Numbered from the stretch's first letter, positions 52,041 to 62,371 are shown. The stretch: DNA of 64,000 nt from Fen-1308 sp035319185 (GCA_035319185.1 DATHDF010000024.1:29455-93454), one strand, 5' to 3'. Notes: generated from the letters alone by a model not told the origin. Made by a program: numbers and translations.

Positions 52041-52847
52041 ATGAAGCTTGTGGCATTTACTTTATCTCTGGTGTTTATGCTGTGCATGTTTTCGGGCGCT
52101 GAAGCCGCCGGAAACGAGAAGATCCTTTTTTTGCATCACTCTACAGGCTGGGGCGTATATTCGGGCGGTAATGTGCCCGGATGGTTTGCAAGCTACAATG
52201 CTGCGCATGGCACGTCGTATGTTATTACCGAAAGATCCTATCCCGATTCGCCCTATCCGTGGGCGAATTATCCCTACGACTATTGGAACCTGTGGGTACA
52301 TGGGGCATGCAGCTCGTCTAATCCCAACATCGAGTGCATGAATACACTTGTTGCCGCGCATGATGTCATAATTTATAAACACTGCTTTCCAGGGGCGGAT
52401 GTTCTTGCCGATTCCGGGTCGCCGGATGTAGGCTCTGATCGCAAATCGCTTGAAAATTACAAGCTGCAGTACCGTGCGCTGCGAAACCTGATGGATTCTT
52501 ATCCGAGAAAGTTATTCATTGTCTGGACCCTTGCGCCTCTGCACAGACTGGCAACGTCATCAGACAACGCAGCTCGTGCGAAACAATTTGTTGATTGGGT
52601 GAAAACGCAGTTTCTGACCGAAGACGGCCGTCGACATCCCAATATATACATCTTCGACTTTTGGGGGCTTGTAGCCGGAACCGACAATTTCCTCAAATAT
52701 GAATATGAGGGAAGCCACACGGGTTCGGACTCGCATCCCAATGCCGCGGCGAATACGTATGCAGGGCCGATATTCGGTCAACGTATCGTTGACTCAATCT
52801 ATGACTTCAATGCGCGCCGCACGCCCGCAGGCCTCAAAATTCACTAA
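52041..52847 (+). CDS. Exported SGNH-hydrolase-like protein
   Basis: The 268-residue protein starts at ATG 52041 with a signal peptide (1-23, ending AEAA). It has ILFLHHSTGWGVYSGG, where Ser of HHSTG fits block I of SGNH hydrolases, and GSDSHPNAAANTYAG, where Asp and His fit block V (DxxHPN). This suggests an esterase or carbohydrate deacetylase at the surface. TATAAT at 52023-52028 lies 12 bp upstream, and no ribosome site is seen. It may start the operon of repeat proteins that follows. Confidence 0.7.
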   Translation: MKLVAFTLSLVFMLCMFSGAEAAGNEKILFLHHSTGWGVYSGGNVPGWFASYNAAHGTSYVITERSYPDSPYPWANYPYDYWNLWVHGACSSSNPNIECMNTLVAAHDVIIYKHCFPGADVLADSGSPDVGSDRKSLENYKLQYRALRNLMDSYPRKLFIVWTLAPLHRLATSSDNAARAKQFVDWVKTQFLTEDGRRHPNIYIFDFWGLVAGTDNFLKYEYEGSHTGSDSHPNAAANTYAGPIFGQRIVDSIYDFNARRTPAGLKIH

Positions 52848-52884
52848 GTCTGATAATTACCTATATCCTCAAGGAGGGGAGCTT

Positions 52885-54861
52885 ATGTTTCAACCTGGTC
52901 AATCACTCAACAGGGGATCGGGACGCCGCCTGTTTGCGTTGACGGTGCTTTGCGCTGTCATCATGTCCCTCTCGCCTGTAGCGACCCGCATTTCATCTGC
53001 TGCTCAGTACGTTATCACCAACCTCGGCACGGTCGGCACTTATGGCAGTGTTGCTTATGACATAAATGACGATGGTCAGGTTGCAGGCAGGGTGGCTGAC
53101 GCATCAAATACGACCGTCAATGGATATTTCTGGAGCCGGCAGGGCGGGCTGCATGTTCTCACTCCTTTAAGTGGTGTGACCAAGGCTTGGGGGGTCAGCA
53201 ACTCAGGGAGGATAGCAGGACAATCGAACAGTCATGCAGTGCTCTGGAGCGGCAGCAATAGCTCGCCGCAGGACCTGGGCACCCTCGGAGGAGCGACGAG
53301 TTTTGCATACAGGATTAATAACAATAACCAGGTCATCGGGTGGGCCGACAAGACCGCGTATAGTGGAACTACCGTATATCACGCGTTCATTTCCGAATGG
53401 AACAGCACTACTCAGCAATACGTAATGACCGACTTGGGAACGCTTGCATCCGACCAGGGACAGACCAATTATTGGGGCGGTTACAGTCTTGCATATTATG
53501 CTAATGGCGCTGGTCTTGTTGTGGGCACCGCCAGCACGACCGACTGGGGCTTTCATGCATTTGTCTGGAGCAGGGCTAACGGTATGACCGATTTGGGAAC
53601 CAACCCGAACTTCCCTGCATACGAAGGTTATGCCGTAGCGATAAATGAAACCGGCAATCTGATCGTAGGATGCTCGATTGATTCCAGTGATCCGAACAAT
53701 TCCAAAAGCTACCCTATGGTTTGGAAAAACGGTTCGACTAATGCCGAAATCATTCCTACGCTCACTGCTTATCCGTACGCTGAACTGTATGACGTGAATG
53801 GAAGAGGGCAGGTGGTAGGATTGATGTTCGACGCTGCCGGCAATGAACATGCCCTGATATACGAAACTGGAAAGGGTATCCGGGATCTTAATAACCTGAT
53901 ACCTGCCGGCTCCGGATGGGAACTGATCTTCGCCAGAAGCATCAACGAGTCGGGCCAGGTCGTCGGCTACGGTAAGTTAAACGGACAGGACAGGGCTTTT
54001 TTGTTGACACCCGCGGCGCAGGCTGCCAACGATTTCGACCGGGACGGCAAGTCTGACATTGCTGTATTTCGGCCTTCGGATGGCAACTGGTATATTTTGA
54101 ACAGCTTGTCAGGGGCAGCAACCATTAAGAGATGGGGGGGCGGCGATGACGTGCCGGTATCAGCTGATTATGATGGTGACGGCAAGCCGGACGTGGCGGT
54201 CTGGCGCCCAACTGACGGGAACTGGTACATAGTCAATAGTTCCGACAATGCGATACGGATCGCGACTTGGGGCTCTGACAGTGACATCCCGGAGCCCGGA
54301 GACTATGATGGAGACGGCAAGGCTGATATTGCCGTATTCAGGCCGTCTAACGGGACATGGTACATAATCAACTCATCGACAGGGACGAATACGATAAAGA
54401 ACTGGGGAGTGGCTAACGACATCCCGGTACCTGGCGATTATGACGGAGACGGCAAGACGGATATTGCAGTATTCAGACCTTCGAACGGGACATGGTACAT
54501 AATCAACTCATCGACAGGGGTGAATACGATAAAGAATTGGGGAACAAATACTGACATCCCGGTGCCAGGGGATTATGACGGGGACGGGAAGGCGGACACT
54601 GCTGTATTCAGGCCGTCGAACGGGACCTGGTACATAATGAACTCATCGACAGGGACATATACCGTTAAGAATTGGGGAACCGCGAGCGATGTTCCAGTGC
54701 CTGGAGATTATGACGGCGACGGCAAGGCTGATATTGCTGTATTCAGGCCGTCAGATGGAAATTGGTACACAATCAACAGCTCCACTGGTATTCAGCGAAT
54801 TGTAAATTGGGGCACATCCATTGATTTGCCGGTTGGTCGTAGAACGGCTTCCGGCCGCTGA
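52885..54861 (+). CDS. Exported protein: HAF repeats plus six DxDGDG repeats
   Basis: The ATG at 52885 has AAGGAGGGGAGC upstream. A signal peptide covers residues 1-42. Seven HAF-type repeats follow (about 45-380; for example GTLGGATSFAYRINNNNQVI, then AINETGNLIVGCS), expected to form a beta-propeller. The C-terminal third (383-652) holds six 45-residue repeats like GDYDGDGKTDIAVFRPSNGT, whose DxDxDG loop suits calcium. The whole 658-residue protein is low in Cys and very rich in Gly, Asp, Asn and Thr. It should be secreted or surface bound; no anchor was seen. Part of an operon with the two following genes. Confidence 0.85.
   Translation: MFQPGQSLNRGSGRRLFALTVLCAVIMSLSPVATRISSAAQYVITNLGTVGTYGSVAYDINDDGQVAGRVADASNTTVNGYFWSRQGGLHVLTPLSGVTKAWGVSNSGRIAGQSNSHAVLWSGSNSSPQDLGTLGGATSFAYRINNNNQVIGWADKTAYSGTTVYHAFISEWNSTTQQYVMTDLGTLASDQGQTNYWGGYSLAYYANGAGLVVGTASTTDWGFHAFVWSRANGMTDLGTNPNFPAYEGYAVAINETGNLIVGCSIDSSDPNNSKSYPMVWKNGSTNAEIIPTLTAYPYAELYDVNGRGQVVGLMFDAAGNEHALIYETGKGIRDLNNLIPAGSGWELIFARSINESGQVVGYGKLNGQDRAFLLTPAAQAANDFDRDGKSDIAVFRPSDGNWYILNSLSGAATIKRWGGGDDVPVSADYDGDGKPDVAVWRPTDGNWYIVNSSDNAIRIATWGSDSDIPEPGDYDGDGKADIAVFRPSNGTWYIINSSTGTNTIKNWGVANDIPVPGDYDGDGKTDIAVFRPSNGTWYIINSSTGVNTIKNWGTNTDIPVPGDYDGDGKADTAVFRPSNGTWYIMNSSTGTYTVKNWGTASDVPVPGDYDGDGKADIAVFRPSDGNWYTINSSTGIQRIVNWGTSIDLPVGRRTASGR
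54031..54840 (+). repeat. Six tandem 135 bp coding repeats (gene 1)
   Basis: Units start at 54031, 54166, 54301, 54436, 54571 and 54706, exactly 135 bp (45 codons) apart. Units 3-6 are the most alike, and unit 1 is the most diverged. Each encodes a DYDGDGK loop followed by FRPSNGTWYIINSSTG and an NWG turn. Confidence 0.95.
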
Positions 54862-54910
54862 TTATTCGGACAACACATTGCGCAAAAGAACTGCTATTAA
54901 GGAGAGATAT

Positions 54911-57565
54911 ATGATAGCAAACAGCGAAAACGAATCGCATGGCCGCTTTATCATCAGAGGTGCAGTCTTCTGCTGCATGTTTCTCTTGTTCACATTGACC
55001 TTTGCCGACACGGCTTGTGCCGCGCAAAATTATGTCTTCGAGCGGATGTGGCCTGTTCTTGCCCAAAGGACGTATTTCTACCATCCGCAGGGAGTTGCCG
55101 TAGACCTTGCAGGCAACATATATATTGCGGATACAGGAAACAGTCGGATACAGAAATTTACTTCAAGCGGAGTGTTTGTAACCCAGTGGGGGATATGGGG
55201 AGCTGATCAAGGACAATTCGACGCTGCCCTTGCAATAGCGGTTGATTCATCGGGAAACATCTATGTGGTGGACACTGGAAACAGCAGGATACAGAAGTTT
55301 ACTTCGAGCGGAACTTTTGTAGCCCAATGGGGCTCACCCGGGACCGGCAACGGTCAGTTTGATTGGCCTTCGGGCATTGCTGTGGACGCAGCCGGTAATG
55401 TTTATGTTGTTGACTCAAACAATAATCGTGTGCAGAAATTCAATTCGAGTGGTGCCTATGTTTCTCAGTTTGGAACAACCGGAACGGGTAACGGCCAATT
55501 CTCTTCACCATCAGATATAGCAGTTGACGCTTCAGGGAATGTCTACGTTACGGACAGCGGAAATAACCGTGTGCAGAAATTCAATTCCAGCGGGACCTAT
55601 GTTTCTAAATGGGGATCGAACGGCAACGGCGATGGTCAGTTTACGTGGGCAACCGGGATTGTGGTGGATTTTTTAGGGAATGTTTACGTGGCGGACGGCG
55701 CAGTGAGCCGTGTGCAAAAGTTCAACTCCAGCGGTGTTTATGTGTCACAGATAGGGACGTTTGGTTCTGGCGATGGGCAGTTTCTGTATAGCTCAGGGCT
55801 GGCAGTGGACTCATCGGGAAATCTTTATGTTGCTGATACCAACAACAGCCGCATAGAGAAGTTCAGCAGTTCGGGGCTATATCTGTTCCAAATGGGATCA
55901 GGCGGGACAGGCAACGGACAATTTTACGAGCCTTACGGCATTACGTCTGACACTTCCGGCACTATCTATGTAGCGGATACGAATAATAACCGTATACAGA
56001 AGTTCGGTGCTAACGGCTCGTACCTGAGCCAGTTTGGTGGATACGGAACAGGCGACGGCAGTTTCAATTCGCCATCCGCCGTAGCTGTAGATTCCGCGGG
56101 AAATATTTATGTAGCCGACACGTACAACAACCGCATACAGAAATTCAATTCAAACGGGGTTTATCTCCTTAAGTGGGGAAGCAGTGGCACAGGACAGGGA
56201 CAATTCGATTATCCGTACGGGTTAGCAGTCGATTCTGTCGGCAATGTATATGTTGCTGATTATTTTAATTGCCGTATGCAGAAATTTTCATCGTCCGGAA
56301 CATACATCACTCAATGGGGCTCCAACGGCCCCGGTAATTCTCAGTTTTCGTTTCCTCGGGGCGTAAGCGTAGATGCAGTCGGTAATGTTTACGTGGCTGA
56401 CACTGGAAATAACAGGATACAGAAATTTTCATCAACAGGAACATATGTTGCACAGTGGGGTTCTTACGGTATCGACAATTCACAGTTTGATTTGCCATAT
56501 GGCGTAACCGTGGATTTAGTCGGCAATGTTTTTGTAGCGGACGGAGGTAATGGCAGAATCCAGAAATTTACGTCAGACGGCGTGTTCCTGACAAAGTGGG
56601 GAACAAATGGTTCGGCAGAAGGCCAGTTCGATTTGCCATATGGCGTGACTGTTGACCACTTGGGCAATGTGTATGTAGCGGATACAATTAACAACCGTAT
56701 ACAGAAGTTCAAATCGATGCCGATAGCAAAAAATGATTTTGACAATGATGGCAAGACGGATATTGCGGTATTTAGACCTTCGGCAGGGACTTGGTACGTT
56801 GTGAACTCATCGACACGGACGAGTACGATAAAGAACTGGGGTGCTAGTGGAGACATACTAGTTCCTGGTGACTATGACGGAGATGGAAAGACGGATGTGG
56901 CAGTGTTCAGGCCGTCGGATGGGAATTGGTACATAATGAACTCGTCAACGGGTACGAATACGATAAAGAACTGGGGAACAAATACTGACATCCCAGTTTC
57001 TGGAGATTATGACGGAGACGGCAAGACAGATATTGCTATATTCAGACCGTCCAATGGGACATGGTTCATAATCAACTCATCGACAGGAGGGAATACGATA
57101 AAGAACTGGGGAGTGGCTAACGACATCCCGGTACCTGGCGATTATGACGGAGACGGCAAGACGGATATTGCTGTGTTCAGGCCATCTAATGGGACATGGT
57201 ATATAATCAACTCATCGACAGGGGCGAATACAATAAAGACTTGGGGAACAAATACTGACATACCCGTTCCTGGAGATTATGACGGAGATGGCAAAGCGGA
57301 TATTGGTGTATTCAGGCCATCGAACGGGACTTGGTACATAATGAACTCATCAACAGGGACATATACCGTTAAGAATTGGGGAACCGCGAACGATGTTCCA
57401 GTTCCCGGAGACTATGATGGAGACGGCAAGACGGACATCGCGATCTTTAGGCCGTCAGATGGCAACTGGTATATAATCAACAGCTCCACTGGAAGTGCGA
57501 GCATCACAAACTGGGGGTTGTCGACGGATCAACCGATAGGCAGAAAAACGGCATCAGGCAACTAA
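54911..57565 (+). CDS. Exported protein: twelve NHL repeats plus six DxDGDG repeats
   Basis: The ATG at 54911 has AAGGAGAGATAT upstream; an earlier in-frame start would overlap the preceding gene. A signal peptide spans about 15-40 (FCCMFLLFTLTFADTACAAQ). Twelve NHL repeats follow (about 55-605), each like GVAVDLAGNIYIADTGNSRI then QKFTSSG, enough for two six-bladed propellers. Residues 609-878 are six 45-residue DxDGDG repeats. The protein has 884 residues, is exported, and has no catalytic motif or anchor. NHL propellers bind other proteins, carbohydrate or nucleic acid. Confidence 0.9.
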   Translation: MIANSENESHGRFIIRGAVFCCMFLLFTLTFADTACAAQNYVFERMWPVLAQRTYFYHPQGVAVDLAGNIYIADTGNSRIQKFTSSGVFVTQWGIWGADQGQFDAALAIAVDSSGNIYVVDTGNSRIQKFTSSGTFVAQWGSPGTGNGQFDWPSGIAVDAAGNVYVVDSNNNRVQKFNSSGAYVSQFGTTGTGNGQFSSPSDIAVDASGNVYVTDSGNNRVQKFNSSGTYVSKWGSNGNGDGQFTWATGIVVDFLGNVYVADGAVSRVQKFNSSGVYVSQIGTFGSGDGQFLYSSGLAVDSSGNLYVADTNNSRIEKFSSSGLYLFQMGSGGTGNGQFYEPYGITSDTSGTIYVADTNNNRIQKFGANGSYLSQFGGYGTGDGSFNSPSAVAVDSAGNIYVADTYNNRIQKFNSNGVYLLKWGSSGTGQGQFDYPYGLAVDSVGNVYVADYFNCRMQKFSSSGTYITQWGSNGPGNSQFSFPRGVSVDAVGNVYVADTGNNRIQKFSSTGTYVAQWGSYGIDNSQFDLPYGVTVDLVGNVFVADGGNGRIQKFTSDGVFLTKWGTNGSAEGQFDLPYGVTVDHLGNVYVADTINNRIQKFKSMPIAKNDFDNDGKTDIAVFRPSAGTWYVVNSSTRTSTIKNWGASGDILVPGDYDGDGKTDVAVFRPSDGNWYIMNSSTGTNTIKNWGTNTDIPVSGDYDGDGKTDIAIFRPSNGTWFIINSSTGGNTIKNWGVANDIPVPGDYDGDGKTDIAVFRPSNGTWYIINSSTGANTIKTWGTNTDIPVPGDYDGDGKADIGVFRPSNGTWYIMNSSTGTYTVKNWGTANDVPVPGDYDGDGKTDIAIFRPSDGNWYIINSSTGSASITNWGLSTDQPIGRKTASGN
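56735..57544 (+). repeat. Six tandem 135 bp coding repeats (gene 2)
   Basis: Units start at 56735, 56870, 57005, 57140, 57275 and 57410. A stretch of 296 bp (56816-57111) matches 59663-59958 in the next gene with only four differences by eye. Confidence 0.95.
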
Positions 57566-57616
57566 TCGCATATAGTTTAAAATTACAAGCAGCACTCTGG
57601 CGTGGAGGGGGAACAA

Positions 57617-60256
57617 ATGAATAAAGTCTTTACACGACATAATTATATGCCGCTTTTCACTGTTTCAATCGTTCTCGTTTTATTAGTATTAAATGGTTTT
57701 AGTTACGTACAGGCCGCCGTTTCAAATCCTAACAGCGATGTGATTCAATTCAGGGCCGGCAGGCACGTTGTGGGCTTTGCTCCAGATAAGGCATATCTTG
57801 CAACGGCGGATCATGTGTTGATAGTTAGGTTTCTCGGTACAAACGGGGCAACGCCAAAAGCAGATGCTGTTGCGCCGGTGGCAGATGGGTTGACAGAACG
57901 GCCTTTGCTTAACAAGGTCTTTTATCGCGATCTTTGGGAAGGCATAAGTTTGACATATGAAGCGACGAAGGATGGCATAACGGAAGCCACATATCATGTC
58001 GCACCGCATAGCGATGTTTCCAGGATCAGACTGCATTACAATGTTCCAGTGGAGTCGATGCGCGACGGTTCTCTGAGATTTGGTTTCGACAATGGCTATC
58101 TGACGGAATCTGCGCCCAAAGCATGGCAGGAAGTGGAGGGCGAACGAAAGTATGTGAAAGTTGCATTTCAGGTATCGCATGGGGAGGTAGGGTTCAGGGT
58201 CGGAGAGTATGATCACCGATATCCGCTTACAATCGATCCTACTTACTCATGGCACACCTTCTACGGAGCAGGCACCAATAACTACTGTTACGGGATCACG
58301 CTTGACGGCAGCGGTAACGTCTATGTCACGGGCTGGAGCAGCGCCGCCTGGAACGGCCCTAACAACACGCCGCCTGTACATGCGTATGGCAATACCAATA
58401 ACGTATTCATACTGAAGCTAAACAGGGATGGAGCATATCAGTGGCACACCTTTTTTGGTTCCGGAAGCAGTGGCGACGCCAGCGCTGTTGATACCATTGG
58501 AAATGTATATATTGCCGGCTATAGCTACTATTATTGGAGCGGGCCGTCGGGACAAGCTCCGTTGCATTCGTATGGAAGCATATTTATATTGAAACTTGAC
58601 AAGGACGGCGCGTACAAGTGGCACACGTTTTATGGAAACGTTGAAGGCAAGGGAATTGCCTTAGACAGTGCCGGCAATATTTACGTGTCGGGATATTCTT
58701 CTCGCCCCTGGAGTGACCCGGACGTGGCAAGTCCGTTAAATCCTTATCCAGGTGGCAACTCCGATTTCTTTGTTCTTTCGCTGAACAATGAAGGAGCATA
58801 TCGCTGGCATACATTTTACGGTTCTAATAACGGTCAGATTAGCCAGGGGCAAGGGTTAGCCCTTGACAAGAGCGAAAATCTTTATATCGCCGGATTCAGC
58901 AATTTATCCTGGAGCGGACCGACAGGACAGGCCCCTCTTAATCCCGCGTCGATTAACGGACAAAGCGCGGTTGTCTTAAAGCTAAGCAGTAACGGCATTT
59001 ATCAGTGGCATACCTTTTATGGTGCAGACGGTGGCGCTTCGGGTGGATACGGCGTTGCCGCTGACGGAAACAACAATATATATCTTACCGGTTATGCAAA
59101 CGGAGGCTGGAATGGGCCGTCCAATCAGGCTCCACAGAATGGCTATAGCGGGTATTCCGACATCTTCGTTTTGAAGCTTAGCAGCAGCGGCGCATATCAG
59201 TGGCACACCTTCTATGGACCTAGCAATGGAGGTTACGGTATTGCTGTCGGCAAAAACAATCATATTTACGTAACAGGGTATGCTAATGCATCTTGGAACG
59301 GACCGTCAGGCCAGCCACCTTTGAGCGGCACAAATGGCATCGCTGTATTGGGATTGGATGGCAATGGAGCATACCAATGGCACGCATTTTATGGCTCCGG
59401 CAGCAGTTATGATAAAGGTAATGCCATAACAGTTAACAGTAACGGCAATATATACGTAGCCGGAAATGGCGGAACCAGCTGGAATGGCCCTGCAGGCCAA
59501 GCTCCATTGAATAATTTTGTCAGTCCATCGAGTATTTTCATTCTCAGGCTTAATGATCCTGCCGCGGGTGGTGTAAAAAATGATTTAGACGGAGATGGAA
59601 AGACGGATATAGCGGTATTTAGACCGTCTGCTGGGACGTGGTATGTTGTGAACTCATTGACGCGGACGAGTACGATAAAGAACTGGGGTGCTAGTGGAGA
59701 TATACTAGTTCCTGGTGACTATGACGGAGATGGAAAGACGGATGTGGCAGTGTTCAGGCCGTCGGATGGGAATTGGTACATAATGAACTCGTCAACGGGT
59801 ACGAATACGATAAAGAACTGGGGAACAAATACTGACATTCCAGTTTCTGGAGATTATGACGGAGACGGCAAGACAGATATTGCTATATTCAGACCGTCCA
59901 ATGGGACATGGTATATAATCAACTCATCGACAGGAGGGAATACGATAAAGAACTGGGGTGCGAATAACGATATTCCAGTTTCTGGAGATTATGATGGAGA
60001 CGGAAAGACGGATATTGCTGTGTTCAGGCCATCTAATGGGACATGGTATATAATCAACTCATCTACAGGGGCGAATACGATAAAGACTTGGGGAACAAAT
60101 ACTGACATCCCAGTTCCTGGAGATTATGACGGAGATGGTAAGACGGATATTGCTGTATTCAGACCGTCAGATGGAAATTGGTATATAATCAACAGCTCAA
60201 CTGGAAGTGCAAGCATCACAAACTGGGGATTGGCGACTGACGTGCCTGTCAAGTGA
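57617..60256 (+). CDS. Exported protein: SBBP-type propeller plus five DxDGDG repeats
   Basis: The ATG at 57617 has GGAGGGGGAAC upstream. Signal peptide 1-35. Residues about 37-205 match the conserved domain that precedes SBBP propellers (FDNGYLTESAPKAWQEVEG, FRVGEYDHRYPLTIDPTYS). Seven blades follow (about 206-650), marked by YQWHTFYGSG-like and WNGPSGQAPL motifs. Residues 656-879 are five DxDGDG repeats. The total is 879 residues. It is the last gene before a strong terminator, so genes 52885-60256 form one unit. Confidence 0.88.
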   Translation: MNKVFTRHNYMPLFTVSIVLVLLVLNGFSYVQAAVSNPNSDVIQFRAGRHVVGFAPDKAYLATADHVLIVRFLGTNGATPKADAVAPVADGLTERPLLNKVFYRDLWEGISLTYEATKDGITEATYHVAPHSDVSRIRLHYNVPVESMRDGSLRFGFDNGYLTESAPKAWQEVEGERKYVKVAFQVSHGEVGFRVGEYDHRYPLTIDPTYSWHTFYGAGTNNYCYGITLDGSGNVYVTGWSSAAWNGPNNTPPVHAYGNTNNVFILKLNRDGAYQWHTFFGSGSSGDASAVDTIGNVYIAGYSYYYWSGPSGQAPLHSYGSIFILKLDKDGAYKWHTFYGNVEGKGIALDSAGNIYVSGYSSRPWSDPDVASPLNPYPGGNSDFFVLSLNNEGAYRWHTFYGSNNGQISQGQGLALDKSENLYIAGFSNLSWSGPTGQAPLNPASINGQSAVVLKLSSNGIYQWHTFYGADGGASGGYGVAADGNNNIYLTGYANGGWNGPSNQAPQNGYSGYSDIFVLKLSSSGAYQWHTFYGPSNGGYGIAVGKNNHIYVTGYANASWNGPSGQPPLSGTNGIAVLGLDGNGAYQWHAFYGSGSSYDKGNAITVNSNGNIYVAGNGGTSWNGPAGQAPLNNFVSPSSIFILRLNDPAAGGVKNDLDGDGKTDIAVFRPSAGTWYVVNSLTRTSTIKNWGASGDILVPGDYDGDGKTDVAVFRPSDGNWYIMNSSTGTNTIKNWGTNTDIPVSGDYDGDGKTDIAIFRPSNGTWYIINSSTGGNTIKNWGANNDIPVSGDYDGDGKTDIAVFRPSNGTWYIINSSTGANTIKTWGTNTDIPVPGDYDGDGKTDIAVFRPSDGNWYIINSSTGSASITNWGLATDVPVK
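59582..60253 (+). repeat. Five tandem 135 bp coding repeats (gene 3)
   Basis: Units start at 59582, 59717, 59852, 59987 and 60122. Compared with genes 1 and 2, one unit (the TYTVKNW type) is missing, so the number of units varies while the last unit is conserved (SSTGSASITNWGL). Confidence 0.95.
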
Positions 60257-60305
60257 ACATGGAGGAATAACAAAGTTCTTCGGCATTGAAGCCGACGATG
60301 AACGG

Positions 60306-60337
60306 CGGCTGGTGAAACTGTCACCAGCCGTTTTTTT
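60306..60337 (+). terminator. Strong intrinsic terminator
   Basis: CGGCTGGTGA (60306-60315), loop AACTG, TCACCAGCCG (60321-60330), then seven T. It ends the operon of repeat proteins. Confidence 0.96.
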
Positions 60338-60427
60338 ATACCGCCTCATTGTCGGGTTGCCATCGTGCAGGCCTGTTCCTATACTTTAAGGCATGCAGTA
60401 TTATCTAAATATGCGCTGGAGATCCAA

Positions 60428-62371
60428 ATGCCTAATAATAGATTAAGTAACGCCAGGAGCCCATACTTGCGGAAGGCAGCCATGCAGCCTGTGAACTGGT
60501 TTGAATGGTGCGACGAGGCGTTCGAGGAAGCGAAGAGGCGTGACTGCCCGATACTCCTTTCCATCGGCGGCGTATGGTGTCACTGGTGTCACGTAATGGC
60601 CCATGAGAGCTTCGAGGTCCCTGAGACTGCCGAGTTAATTAACGAGCATTATGTGGCCATAAAAGTGGACAGAGACGAGCGCCCCGATATTGACAGGAGA
60701 TACCAGGACGCGGTCATTCATATCAGCGGCGCCGGCGGCTGGCCTCTGACCGCATTTCTTACGCCCGAAGGCAAGATTTTTTTCGGCGGCACATACTTCC
60801 CCCCCGAAGCCAGATGGCAGAAACCTGGATTCAGGGCACTGCTGCTGAGGCTGGCCGAATTGTATCACAAGGACAGGCAACGCATAGAAGAGGCGGCTGA
60901 TGGTCTATATGGCAGCACAGTCATAAACGCTTCGATGACTGCCAAATCTGTGGCGGGTGAAAATATGATTAAACAGGGCGTCTCCGCTATCCTGTCCATG
61001 ATAGACACGATCTTCGGCGGACTTGGCAAAGCACCCAAATTCCATCACGCCTCGGCATTTCAATTTCTCATCAACTATAACTTCTTTGAAAAAAACGTAG
61101 AAATCGATCAGGCAACGACTGCTACGCTTGATTCTATGGCAAAAGGCGGCGTCTATGATCATCTGCTTGGAGGTTTTTTCAGGTACTCGACTGATGAGCG
61201 ATGGCTGATACCGCACTTCGAAAAGATGCTTTACGACAATGCTGAATTGCTCAAGCTCTACTCGATCGGCTACAGGTTGTTCGGCAAAGAGCTGTATCGC
61301 CATGCGGCTGCCGGGATAGTTGAATACTACAAGAAATATGGATCGGATGAAAGGGGCGGGTTCTTCGCCTCGCAGGACGCTGATATCGGGGTGCTTGATG
61401 AAGGCGGGTATTACGCGTTTTCATCAGATGAGCTGAGCGGCATTCTTACGTCCGACGAGTATGAAGCCGCGCGTGTGCACTTCGGCATTGGGACCGTAGG
61501 GGCATTGCACCACGACCCGTCGAAACACGTTCTGTTTTTGGACAAGGAACCGGAACAGATTGCTGCTATGAAGGGCTGGTCAGTCACTGATGTCGTTAGG
61601 TCGATCGGTTCGGCCAAAGAGAAGATGCTGGCTTATCGCGAAGGGAGCAGAGAAATGCCTTATATAGATAAGACAACCTATACAAACTGGAACGGCCTGA
61701 TGATCGAAGGGCTCTGTGTTGCAGGTAATATATTTGACACTGACGAATATGTCCACATGGCTGAGAAGGCTGCGAGTCGCGTTCTCGATGATTATTATGC
61801 CGATGGTCGCATTATGCATATGGAGGGTGTCGAAGGATTTTCAGAGGACTATATCTTTTTCACCGGAGGGCTGCTGGAGCTTTTCCAGTCCACTCAAAAG
61901 CAGGAATATATCAGGATTGCAAAGGCACTGATCAATGAGGCGATAAGTTTGTTCTGGGACCCTGAAAATTGGGGATTCTTTGATGCCAAGCCGGGAGGCC
62001 ATGGCTACCTCAGCATAGGCCTGAAGAATATTCAGGACACACCTGTCCGATCTGCAAACGGGATTGCTCCGCTTGTGCTGATGCAACTGGCGGATGCTAC
62101 AGGAGACGATGAGTACAGGCATTATGCGGACATGACGCTGCAGGCCTTTGCCGCATTGATGGATGAATATCCGACTATGTCGTATTCGTACCTGATGGGC
62201 CTTCACGCGCATTATAACGGTTCATACAAGGTAGAGACTTCCGAGTTCTTCGAACGGGCCTTGAATGACTTCAGACCTTATAAAATTGTGATGAGAAAAG
62301 ATATTACCGGCGTGCTCATATGCGAAAAGAACACATGCAGGAAATACGATTCATACCCTCAGGGCGGCTGA
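60428..62371 (+). CDS. YyaL/SSP411-type thioredoxin-domain (DUF255) protein
   Basis: The 647-residue protein has a thioredoxin-like domain (1-165) with GGVWCHWCHVMAHESFEV and a CxxC in WCHWC, and an (alpha/alpha)6 glycosidase-like region (about 230-600; HLLGGFFRYSTDERWLIPHF, TNWNGLMIEGL). The family is widespread and poorly characterised. It starts at ATG 60428, with GGAG 6 bp upstream; the earlier GTG 60365 overlaps the terminator region. It is not exported. Confidence 0.92.
   Translation: MPNNRLSNARSPYLRKAAMQPVNWFEWCDEAFEEAKRRDCPILLSIGGVWCHWCHVMAHESFEVPETAELINEHYVAIKVDRDERPDIDRRYQDAVIHISGAGGWPLTAFLTPEGKIFFGGTYFPPEARWQKPGFRALLLRLAELYHKDRQRIEEAADGLYGSTVINASMTAKSVAGENMIKQGVSAILSMIDTIFGGLGKAPKFHHASAFQFLINYNFFEKNVEIDQATTATLDSMAKGGVYDHLLGGFFRYSTDERWLIPHFEKMLYDNAELLKLYSIGYRLFGKELYRHAAAGIVEYYKKYGSDERGGFFASQDADIGVLDEGGYYAFSSDELSGILTSDEYEAARVHFGIGTVGALHHDPSKHVLFLDKEPEQIAAMKGWSVTDVVRSIGSAKEKMLAYREGSREMPYIDKTTYTNWNGLMIEGLCVAGNIFDTDEYVHMAEKAASRVLDDYYADGRIMHMEGVEGFSEDYIFFTGGLLELFQSTQKQEYIRIAKALINEAISLFWDPENWGFFDAKPGGHGYLSIGLKNIQDTPVRSANGIAPLVLMQLADATGDDEYRHYADMTLQAFAALMDEYPTMSYSYLMGLHAHYNGSYKVETSEFFERALNDFRPYKIVMRKDITGVLICEKNTCRKYDSYPQGG

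Noticed and set aside
54031..60253. Regular 135 bp repeats as a CRISPR or satellite array
   Set aside because: The period is an exact codon multiple, the repeats stay in frame in long genes with signal peptides, and they encode a DxDGDG protein repeat.
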